DNA from: Cytobacillus stercorigallinarum
GTDB lineage: Bacteria > Bacillota > Bacilli > Bacillales > Cytobacillaceae
NCBI RefSeq assembly: GCF_014836495.1
Contig: NZ_JACSQT010000002.1
Coordinates: 62,001 to 126,000, forward strand
Reading direction: 5' to 3'
Length of the DNA stretch: 64,000 nucleotides
This document shows, in pieces, positions 57,281-64,000 of this stretch; within the stretch, counting starts at the first letter, position 1, and each line of letters opens with the position of its first letter. The notes beneath the pieces are model-generated. The model was not told where the DNA came from. It ran no database searches and saw only the letters and a list, made by a program, of their open reading frames with translations. Made by a program: the position numbers and the translations under genes.

Positions 57281-57490
57281 TAGGTTCTCCAGAAGCGCCT
57301 CATGCAGCAATCAAACGTTTACGTATGGAAAATGAGGATGTAAAAAAGAAGTTGGTAAAATTGCCCCAAATATTTTAAATCATTTTTTCACTGCAGATGC
57401 CCCAAATGAAAAAAAGATCACAGATATTACTGAATTTAAGTTTTGTGAGAAGCTTTATTTATCGCCTGTATTAAACTTGTTTAACTGAGT
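57281..57490 (+). pseudogene. IS3-family transposase remnant
   Basis: The frame from 57281 reads IKRLRMENEDVKKKLVK, like the end of an OrfA product, and then after a stop the frame near 57400 gives DITEFKFCEKLYLSPVLNLFN, a segment of the OrfB integrase core. Most of the element is missing. No terminal repeats were found. Confidence 0.65.
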
Positions 57491-57949
57491 AATTATTACG
57501 TATAAAATTGGCTCTTGGCCAACTTATTCCCCTCTTGAATCAAAAGGAATTGATAATTATTATTTGAATTCGTATCACTGTCAAATCGAACAGGATTGAT
57601 ATTTTACTTCATCTTGATTATTATAGTCTTTTTTACCCTTATTACATGCTGAAAGAAAACTTACTAGAAGAGGCTGAAAAAATGGTAATTTCCCATTTTG
57701 TCTTCCATCCTTAAAACCCCCGAATTTTAGTATCACCCTTTATATGCTGAAGAAACTACTTAATTACAAAAAACACATATATCAAATCTAGTATGTAGGA
57801 TTTAAAAGTAAAAGTATGTTTAATTTGCTATTTTCCATTTTTAATGGTTCAGCAACTTTGAATGGGTATCCCTTAGAATACATGGTTTCCAAGTAGTAGT
57901 TGGAATTTCCATGCTACGCCAACCCTTCAATAGTCACTTTCTCAACTGT
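57491..57949. other. Unassigned stretch between IS remnant and duplicated fragment
   Basis: About 460 AT-rich bases without a supported gene, hairpin or repeat. Confidence 0.35.
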
Positions 57950-58136
57950 TCCTCCCAACAAAACTACAAAGATCAATGTAAGCTTAAAACCATTCAACTA
58001 GTCCTCAAATATAACGGAACATCTTCCAGGTGGCTCACACATGAAGAAATATCAGCTGGTACAATTGACAGCATGCAATCAGAGAGGGATTTCACAATCA
58101 TTGGCTCACTTAAGCCTTGGGATGCGCGACCTTAAT
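57950..58136 (+). pseudogene. Duplicated 3' fragment of the Rossmann-fold gene
   Basis: The 187 bases match 50106-50292 in the same orientation without gaps, with 11 differences by eye (about 94% identity), including the last 61 codons and the stop codon. An ATG at 57911 gives a 74-codon ORF, but it has no ribosome binding site and lacks the cofactor domain. Confidence 0.85.
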
Positions 58137-58203
58137 TCACCTTTATATAATATAAAAGGATGTTTATTTTTCATAAGGTTCATTTAAAGTGAAATTGATC
58201 TAA

Positions 58204-59988
58204 ATGCGTCAATATACCAATGGGACATCTCGATTATTTGTTATAATAACTTTAATCTCAGTAAAAGTGGTGATCCTGTTGTTATCTGAATTATACAAAA
58301 GTGAAATAACGACGATTGCTATAAGGTTCTTTCGCCACTATTCTTGTAAGATACATATCTATTTTGAGAATTGTGATAGGCAGAATTCAACCTTTGGTGT
58401 CCTTATTGAAGAAAAACTCCGGAAAAATAGGAACCCAATTGGACAATTATTTAAAGAATCGTGTAGCATTTGTACTGACTTATGTACATTAACTAAATAC
58501 CCTGATGAAGAAATAAGTATGACCCCAATTAGGATAGCGGATCAAATAGTGGCATATCTTGTTATTCAAAGTGGCATGAAAAATGAACAGCGATATGAAA
58601 CATTAGAACTCATTGACTCTCAATTGGACTTATGTAAATCGACGATCGAAATAAAATTACAAAGTCTAGAACTAGAACGTCTTTATCATGAAACATTAGA
58701 TGAACTGCAAATCTTTTTACAAACTACAAGCGATGTATTTGTCCTTATTAACAAAGAAGACGTCATTGAAACGACCAGTCAAACATTCTCCTCTATTAAT
58801 GAGGAAAGATTAAATGTAGTAGGCTTAAATATTTCAACTTTAATGTACAGTAAAGATTGGGAAAGACTCAAAAAAGATAAAGTCATTGAAGAGGTTGAAT
58901 TATTGGTGAATAAAGGAAAAGCTACGGTTTCTTTAAGAACGATCAAATCAAATGATGTAACAATATCCTATTTAATACAAATATTAATGGATAAAGGAAC
59001 TGTTAAAAAACCGATTGCTAAACAAACGCTCTATTCTTTTCAACAAATTAAGGGGACTAGCCATAGTATTCAAAAAACGATTGAAAAAGCACAGAGAGTA
59101 GCTAATAGTGATTCATCTATTCTATTAAGAGGTGAAAGTGGTACGGGAAAGGAAATATTTGCCCAAGCTATTCACCATGGAAGCAATCGAAGTAAGAGGC
59201 CATTTATTGCGCTAAATTGTGCAGCCATACCAGAATCACTATTAGAAAGTGAATTATTTGGTCATGTAAAAGGTGCATTTACTGGTTCACATACTACAAG
59301 GGTTGGGCGCTTTGAGCTCGCAAATGGCGGTACGCTTTTTTTAGATGAGATTGGTGATTTGTCTCCTTCTCTTCAAGCGAAGTTATTAAGGGTTGTTCAA
59401 GAAAGAAGAATAGAAAAAGTAGGTGATAATCAATCAACCCCAGTAGATGTAAGGATCATTACTGCTACTCATCAAAACTTGGAGCAATTGGTTCAAGTAG
59501 GGAAGTTCAGAAAAGATTTATATTACCGTTTAAATGTTATACCGATTGTCATCCCACCTTTAAGAGATAGAAGGGAGGATATCCCTATATTGATTGAATA
59601 TTTTATGAAAAACTTATCAAAACAAGCTGGAAAAAAACCGAAAAGAATTTCTAAAGAAGTATTGGAGATTTTATTGAATAACAATTGGAGTGGAAATATT
59701 AGAGAGTTACAAAATGTCGTTCACCACTTTGTTCAATTAGAAATCGGTGAATTAGTGACTCAAAAAAGTTTGCCAACGTATCTTAAAGATGAAATACAAT
59801 CTCAAATACAATTACAATCAAATCATAAGCGTATATATAGAACACAACCCAATGAAAACAAAGAGGAAATCCTCCGACTATTAGATGAATTTGGAAGGGA
59901 TACCATAGGTAAAAAAAGAGTAGCAAAATCCTTGAATATAAGTTTACCAACTTTATACCGCAAACTGAATAAATTAAGAATTAAGTAA
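58204..59988 (+). CDS. Sigma-54-dependent activator with GAFTGS loop
   Basis: 594 residues. The N-terminal sensor (about 1-180) is unassigned and has a Cys cluster (Cys87, Cys90, Cys94); a PAS-like part follows (about 160-270). The AAA+ domain has Walker A GESGTGKE (310-317), GAFTGS (357-362) in place of GAFTGA, and Walker B TLFLDEIGD. The C-terminus holds a Fis-type HTH (NISLPTLYRKLNK). No good ribosome binding site precedes the ATG at 58204, so the true start may be internal, for example near 58270. The target is the sigma-54 promoter at 60177-60192 that leads the hydantoin-type operon. Confidence 0.9.
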   Translation: MRQYTNGTSRLFVIITLISVKVVILLLSELYKSEITTIAIRFFRHYSCKIHIYFENCDRQNSTFGVLIEEKLRKNRNPIGQLFKESCSICTDLCTLTKYPDEEISMTPIRIADQIVAYLVIQSGMKNEQRYETLELIDSQLDLCKSTIEIKLQSLELERLYHETLDELQIFLQTTSDVFVLINKEDVIETTSQTFSSINEERLNVVGLNISTLMYSKDWERLKKDKVIEEVELLVNKGKATVSLRTIKSNDVTISYLIQILMDKGTVKKPIAKQTLYSFQQIKGTSHSIQKTIEKAQRVANSDSSILLRGESGTGKEIFAQAIHHGSNRSKRPFIALNCAAIPESLLESELFGHVKGAFTGSHTTRVGRFELANGGTLFLDEIGDLSPSLQAKLLRVVQERRIEKVGDNQSTPVDVRIITATHQNLEQLVQVGKFRKDLYYRLNVIPIVIPPLRDRREDIPILIEYFMKNLSKQAGKKPKRISKEVLEILLNNNWSGNIRELQNVVHHFVQLEIGELVTQKSLPTYLKDEIQSQIQLQSNHKRIYRTQPNENKEEILRLLDEFGRDTIGKKRVAKSLNISLPTLYRKLNKLRIK

Positions 59989-59989
59989 T

Positions 59990-60067
59990 TTGAGAATCAA
60001 AGAGAAAAGTTGAGAAAAAATGAGAAATCAATGTATTTAACCTGTTTTTCTCAATTATCATTCTCAA
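59990..60067. repeat. TGAGAA repeat cluster, probable activator-binding (UAS) sites
   Basis: TTGAGAA occurs at 59990-59996 and 60010-60016, TGAGAA at 60021-60026, and inverted TTCTCA copies at 60048-60053 and 60061-60066. The larger inverted pair is TTGAGAAAAA with TTTTTCTCAA. The cluster lies 110-190 bases before the sigma-54 promoter, as expected for an enhancer site. Confidence 0.7.
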
Positions 60068-60080
60068 GTTTATATTTAAA

Positions 60081-60105
60081 AATCCTCTCACTTGAGAGGA
60101 TTTTC
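60081..60105 (+). terminator. Hairpin after the sigma-54 activator gene
   Basis: AATCCTCTC (60081-60089) pairs with GAGAGGATT (60094-60102), followed by TTC. Perfect 9-bp stem with a 4-base loop, but a short T run. It could end the activator transcript, or belong to the UAS region. Confidence 0.6.
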
Positions 60106-60176
60106 ACGTTTAACCTAGATACATAAAGTTGCGAGATTCGTGGTTTTTTAAGTTATTATTTTATTTTTTTGAATAT

Positions 60177-60192
60177 TGGTATAGAACTTGCA
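60177..60192 (+). promoter_or_regulatory. Sigma-54 (SigL) -24/-12 promoter of the hydantoin-type operon
   Basis: TTGGTATAGAACTTGCAA has GG at 60178-60179 and GC at 60190-60191, with exactly 10 bases between them, and a perfect TTGCA at -12. It lies 25 bases before the DUF917 gene ATG and downstream of the activator gene. Confidence 0.8.
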
Positions 60193-60217
60193 ACTAGTAA
60201 AGAAAGGAGAGAAAAAA

Positions 60218-61300
60218 ATGCCTTGGAAAATAACTAAAGAAGACATTCGATTCATTTCCCTTGGTGCAAGGATATTATCTTGTGGAGGTGGTGGTAATAC
60301 AAGATCAATGGAAGCTTTAATATTGTCGGTGATGAAAGACGATGATGTGATAGAGGTGATACCCATTCATGTAGTGAGGGATGATTGGTGGGTAACTGCT
60401 ATTGGAATTATGGGTTCCACAGTCCTCTTTAATGAAGATTTACCGACAGGCGAAGAAATGGAAATTGGACTTAGTTTATATGAAAAGGAATATAACAAAA
60501 ATGTAGATGCCCTCATTTCTATCGAAATAGGTGGTGTGAATGCTTTGGCTCCCCTTTTACTTGCTCTAAAGCGGCGCCTTCCTGTGATTGATGGAGATGG
60601 AATGGGAAGAGCATTTCCAGAGCTTTATATGACTACTCTGCATTTAAATGGTATTCCACTTGCCCCTCTTTCACTAGTAACGCAAGATAATATGAAGTTC
60701 ATTCCTTCTTCATACACTTCCGATCAGGCAGTACATGAAGCTAAATCATTTGCTAATAATAATGGAGGGCATAGTCACGTAGTCGGCTATGGTGCAAGTG
60801 GAGATGAGATCAAAACTTCGATGTTGTCAGGGACACTTTATTTAGCATATCGTTTAGGGAAAATTATTACGTCTTATGGCGACGGAATCATCCGATTAAA
60901 GCAAATAAAGAACGCATTTGAAAATTCGATCTACGGAGAATTATCTCTCGTTATTAAAGGGTATGTAACAGAGGTCTCTCGTTGGTTTGAAAATGAAGTG
61001 ATTGTTGGAAAACTATTTATTGAAAGTTATACAAAACAACATAACCAGAAAATTGAAATCCAATTTATGAATGAATTTTTTACCATTCATAATGGCGAAA
61101 GCATTTATCGTGTGCCAGATTTAATTGTGTTTCTCCATATAGATTCACTTGAACCAATCAGTGTTGTAGACATTCAAAGGGCTCAATCAGTCATCGTTTT
61201 AGTGATACCTGCTCCTAACATATTGCATACTACAGATATGTTAACACTCATACACATGAAAGAATCTTATCAACTTTTAAAGAAAGAGGAAGACCAATGA
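60218..61300 (+). CDS. DUF917 family protein
   Basis: About 360 residues of the DUF917 family (Pfam PF06032), which is frequently found with HyuA-type hydantoinases. Seen are ISLGARILSCGGGGNTRSME near the N-terminus and ALISIEIGGVNALAPLLLAL with VIDGDGMGRAFPELYM. The ATG at 60218 follows AGAAAGGAG by 8 bases; an in-frame TTG at 60188 lies inside the -12 element. Coupled to the next gene by ATGA. Reaction uncharacterised; it may act with HyuA on a cyclic amide. Confidence 0.85.
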   Translation: MPWKITKEDIRFISLGARILSCGGGGNTRSMEALILSVMKDDDVIEVIPIHVVRDDWWVTAIGIMGSTVLFNEDLPTGEEMEIGLSLYEKEYNKNVDALISIEIGGVNALAPLLLALKRRLPVIDGDGMGRAFPELYMTTLHLNGIPLAPLSLVTQDNMKFIPSSYTSDQAVHEAKSFANNNGGHSHVVGYGASGDEIKTSMLSGTLYLAYRLGKIITSYGDGIIRLKQIKNAFENSIYGELSLVIKGYVTEVSRWFENEVIVGKLFIESYTKQHNQKIEIQFMNEFFTIHNGESIYRVPDLIVFLHIDSLEPISVVDIQRAQSVIVLVIPAPNILHTTDMLTLIHMKESYQLLKKEEDQ

Positions 61301-62850
61301 GGTTAGGAATTGATGTAGGTGGAACAAATACTGATGCAGTTATCATTGATGACTCAGGCAATATAAAAGCCTGGTCAAAGCAATTGACGACAAGTAACTT
61401 GGGAGAAACCATCTATGAAACCGCAAAAATAGTATTAAATGAGGCCAATGTAAAGCCAGAATCGATGAAAGGGGTCTTCTTAGGCACTACACATGTACTA
61501 AATGAATTGTATTATCCAAAAAATTTAGCCAAGACAGCTTTGATTCGCTTAACCAAGAAACCATCAAAAATCAAACCTGGTTTATTTTGGCCAAGTCATT
61601 TAAGTAAATACATTATAAAAGAGTTTCATTTAGAAACAAAATATGATTTTACAAGGCAAATACCTCATTATGATGAAATCGATCATGAAAGTGTATTTAA
61701 GATGATTAAGGAATTGGAAAAAGCAAAAGTAGAGTCAGTTTGTATTGTAGGTGCCTTTTCTTCCTTTTATGAGGATGAAGAAAACAACTTAAAAAAAGTG
61801 ATCGCCTCTCATATGCCTTCTCTTTCTGTCACTGTATCTAATGAAATAGGAAGTATAGGCTTTTTGGATCGTGAGAATGCCTCTTTACTTAACTCAATGT
61901 TGTCATTTGTGATGAAGGATGCGTTAAGCTCCATTAATGATATCTTTAAAAACTTAGGTCTGCATTGCCCTTATTGGATAACGCAAAATGATGGATCATT
62001 GATGAAAGTAGAAGAAGCGATTAAGTTACCTATTTTCACAATCGGTTCTGGCATAACTAATAGTTTACGTGGCGCTTCCAAACTTACTGGTTTAAAGAAC
62101 TTCATAGGGATTGATGTTGGAGGCAGCACAATTGATATTGGTATGGTAAGTCATGGTCATCCACAAACAGAAGAAGGACCAGTAAAAGTATTGGATATTC
62201 CAGTGAATGTTAGGCTGCCAAAAGTACACTCACTTTCAACAGGTGGAGGCAATTTAGTCAATACTCATAATGGTGATTTATTAATTGAAGATACAATTGC
62301 AAGTGATATAACAAAAGATGGGCTTGCATGGGGAGGAGAACTATGGACAATATCCGACTCGTTTTTAAAAATTTTTCCTCATTCATTCAAGGATAAACAC
62401 ATTAAATATGAAAATCTAGAAGGTATTTCAACAGAAGACTGTTTAAAAGTAGTAAATACGGTATCAAGCAGGATAAGAGAAAAAATTAGACAATTACAAC
62501 CTAAAGATCAATACGTCCCACTCGTTCTAGTTGGAGGTGGAAGTCCTTTACTTCTAAATAATATTTTCACTAAATTTGATAAAGCTATCCAGCCTGTAGG
62601 TTATCAAATATGTAATGCCGTAGGAGCTTGTTATGCTCCCCTAAGCTCAAGTCTAGACAAAGTTTTTTGGCTAAATGATCGTACAAAAGAGGAAATTGTA
62701 GAAAGAGAGAAAGAGAGGGTAATTACAGAGTTAATTCATAAAGGAGCAAAACCAGAAACGATCAAAATTAATAGAGTGGAGGAATTTCCATTCGATTATT
62801 TAAAAGGTGAAATGTTTCGTTTAAAAATAATGGCATTTGGTGATTTATAA
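61297..62850 (+). CDS. Hydantoinase/oxoprolinase family protein (HyuA-like)
   Basis: 517 residues of the ASKHA-type hydantoinase/5-oxoprolinase A family: ATP-dependent hydrolysis of cyclic amides. The N-terminal phosphate motif is LGIDVGGTNTDAVIIDDSG, with GTTHVLNEL further on and a second phosphate motif FIGIDVGGSTIDIG near 270. It overlaps the DUF917 gene by four bases. No separate HyuB is seen; the DUF917 protein may replace it. Confidence 0.88.
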   Translation: MRLGIDVGGTNTDAVIIDDSGNIKAWSKQLTTSNLGETIYETAKIVLNEANVKPESMKGVFLGTTHVLNELYYPKNLAKTALIRLTKKPSKIKPGLFWPSHLSKYIIKEFHLETKYDFTRQIPHYDEIDHESVFKMIKELEKAKVESVCIVGAFSSFYEDEENNLKKVIASHMPSLSVTVSNEIGSIGFLDRENASLLNSMLSFVMKDALSSINDIFKNLGLHCPYWITQNDGSLMKVEEAIKLPIFTIGSGITNSLRGASKLTGLKNFIGIDVGGSTIDIGMVSHGHPQTEEGPVKVLDIPVNVRLPKVHSLSTGGGNLVNTHNGDLLIEDTIASDITKDGLAWGGELWTISDSFLKIFPHSFKDKHIKYENLEGISTEDCLKVVNTVSSRIREKIRQLQPKDQYVPLVLVGGGSPLLLNNIFTKFDKAIQPVGYQICNAVGACYAPLSSSLDKVFWLNDRTKEEIVEREKERVITELIHKGAKPETIKINRVEEFPFDYLKGEMFRLKIMAFGDL

Positions 62851-62878
62851 TCTTATTTTAAAAAAGAGAGGGCGAAAT

Positions 62879-63607
62879 ATGAAAATTAAAGTGATTGCAC
62901 CCATTATCTCAGACACATTTATGGATGAAATGAAAAAAGAATTTACTGGATTTTCCTATCCTCAAACAACCATTGATGTAACAAACCTAGATTACGGGCC
63001 TGCTTCTATAGAAAGTGAGTACGATGAAGCCTTATGTGTACCTGATTTTATCGAAAAAGTAAAACAAGCGGAAGCAGACGGATACGACGGTGTGATTAGT
63101 AATTGTTTTGGAGATCCAGGAGTGAAGCCAGCTAGAGAGGTCGTTGATATTCCAGTGATAGGACCTTGCGAGGCTTCTATGCTGTTTACAAGCACACTGG
63201 CAAAACGTTTCTCTGTTGTAACTGTTCTCCCCAATGTCGTTTCAATGATTAGTAACATTAGTAAAGTAACAGGTGTTTATCATAATCTTGCCTCTATTCG
63301 TTATGTAAACATCCCCGTTTTAGAAGTACATGAGAAAGCGAAGTTAAAGAGTGCTCTTTTAGATGAAATGTTAAAAGCGATTAAAGAAGACCAAGCAGAA
63401 GCACTAATTTTGGGCTGTACTGGATTTATGGGGGTAGCTAGCGAACTCCAAATGAAGCTAACTGAAAAAGGCTATGACATTCCAGTTGTAGATCCTGGCT
63501 TTGCAGCGACAAAATTATTAGAAGCCACAATAAGTATGGGAGTGAAGCAAAGTCGCATTACTTATATGAAGCCGCCAAGTAAACAAAGAGTGATGAATAC
63601 GAATTGA
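62879..63607 (+). CDS. Asp/Glu/hydantoin racemase family protein
   Basis: About 242 residues. The two Cys active-site motifs are present: SNCFGDPG and LGCTGFMG. The group includes hydantoin racemase, aspartate/glutamate racemase and maleate isomerase. The ATG at 62879 follows AGAGAGGG; a TTG at 62837 in frame lies inside HyuA. It fits a hydantoin racemase that feeds the stereospecific hydrolase. Confidence 0.87.
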   Translation: MKIKVIAPIISDTFMDEMKKEFTGFSYPQTTIDVTNLDYGPASIESEYDEALCVPDFIEKVKQAEADGYDGVISNCFGDPGVKPAREVVDIPVIGPCEASMLFTSTLAKRFSVVTVLPNVVSMISNISKVTGVYHNLASIRYVNIPVLEVHEKAKLKSALLDEMLKAIKEDQAEALILGCTGFMGVASELQMKLTEKGYDIPVVDPGFAATKLLEATISMGVKQSRITYMKPPSKQRVMNTN

Positions 63608-63623
63608 ATGGAGGGATAGGACG

Positions 63624-64000
63624 TTGGCAAATCATTCTACTATTGGGGACGATTATTCATTAACAAGGGTGCCTCAGGAGGCTAGGCGATCACTGTGGAG
63701 TATTACGATCATTCGTGTCGGGGCATTAGCAACCATTTCACAATTTATTTTAGGAGCATCTTTAGGATACGGGATGACTTTTTGGCAGGCATTTTGGGCT
63801 ACGTTTCTAGGTAGTGTGATTCTTCAAGTGGTTGGTTTCCTTTTAGGGTATGCAGGCGCGAAAGAAGGGTTATCTACAAGTCTTTTAGCTAGGTGGACAG
63901 GATTTGGGCGCCATGGTTCGAGCATAATTGGGGCAGTTATAGCTATTTCTTGTATTGGTTGGTTTGGTGTACAAAATTCCGTGTTTGCTGAAGGAATTGT
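63624..64000 (+). CDS. NCS1-family permease (cytosine/hydantoin/allantoin type), 3'-truncated by the window
   Basis: The TTG at 63624 follows GGAGGG by 8 bases. The visible 125 residues show SLTRVPQEARRSLWSI, then helices QFILGASLGYGMTFWQAF and SVILQVVGFLLGYAGAKEGL, and WTGFGRHGSS, as in CodB-like NCS1 transporters. Located downstream of the racemase, it should import the hydantoin-type substrate. The end lies outside the window. Confidence 0.85.
   Translation, partial: MANHSTIGDDYSLTRVPQEARRSLWSITIIRVGALATISQFILGASLGYGMTFWQAFWATFLGSVILQVVGFLLGYAGAKEGLSTSLLARWTGFGRHGSSIIGAVIAISCIGWFGVQNSVFAEGI

Noticed and set aside
57911-58135. 74-codon ORF as a small protein gene
   Set aside because: It is the copied end of the Rossmann-fold gene, without the cofactor domain and without a ribosome binding site.

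Overview
The window is AT-rich chromosomal DNA from a spore-forming Bacillaceae-type Firmicute. The support is a GerA-type spore germination locus (53.3-57.1 kb), a SAM-I (S-box) riboswitch ahead of a cysH-sat-cysC sulfate assimilation operon, PerR/Fur-like boxes before katG, CcpA cre-like sites, strong AGGAGG ribosome binding sites with frequent TTG/GTG starts, and two sigma-54 (SigL) activators each beside a matching -24/-12 promoter. No rRNA, tRNA or CRISPR array was seen.

0-13.3 kb is a catabolic island. It holds acyl-CoA metabolism genes (ATP-grasp acyl-CoA synthetase subunit, acyl-CoA dehydrogenase, crotonase-fold enzyme, two SDRs), a double-domain carboxymuconolactone-decarboxylase-like protein, a luciferase-like flavin monooxygenase, a TRAP transporter (dctPQM), a phosphotriesterase-like lactonase, a PrpR-N sigma-54 activator, and an FMN reductase behind a sigma-54 promoter. 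My inference is uptake of a carboxylate, FMNH2-dependent (Baeyer-Villiger-like) oxygenation, lactone opening and beta-oxidation-like degradation. A solitary tyrosine recombinase follows (13.4-14.5 kb).

15.2-31.9 kb is a second catabolic island: a LeuCD-type hydro-lyase, two IclR regulators, two MmgE/PrpD proteins, a fumarate-reductase-like flavoprotein, an isochorismatase-fold amidase, a hydantoinase/dihydropyrimidinase-like amidohydrolase, a complete branched-chain-amino-acid-type ABC importer, a CaiB-type CoA transferase and an HMG-CoA-lyase-like enzyme. It reads as uptake of a cyclic imide, ureide or related amide, ring opening, deamidation, rearrangement of the dicarboxylate, and CoA-dependent C-C cleavage. 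Three related palindromes mark probable IclR operators.

32.3-40 kb is assimilatory sulfate reduction with siroheme synthesis (cysH, sat, cysC, sulfite reductase, a small protein, sumT, sirB, sirC), then a TauE/SafE permease. 40-53 kb is mixed: a LysR/asd divergent pair, decayed genes (MocR/EamA remnants, a Tn3-type resolvase pseudogene), a CoA-disulfide-reductase-like flavoprotein, katG, a membrane protein, a small Rossmann protein, a YqjF-like protein and an FMN-binding glutamate-synthase-like protein. The gerA/gerB/gerC locus follows with gerC inverted; an IS3 remnant and a 187-bp duplicate of the end of the Rossmann gene lie beyond it.

58.2-64 kb is a third sigma-54 island: an activator with a GAFTGS loop, a cluster of TGAGAA repeats, a clear -24/-12 promoter, then a DUF917 protein, a HyuA-like hydantoinase/oxoprolinase, an Asp/Glu/hydantoin racemase and the start of an NCS1 permease that runs off the window. 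This is probably a hydantoin-type utilisation operon. Start codons were adjusted by eye where a ribosome binding site favoured an internal start.
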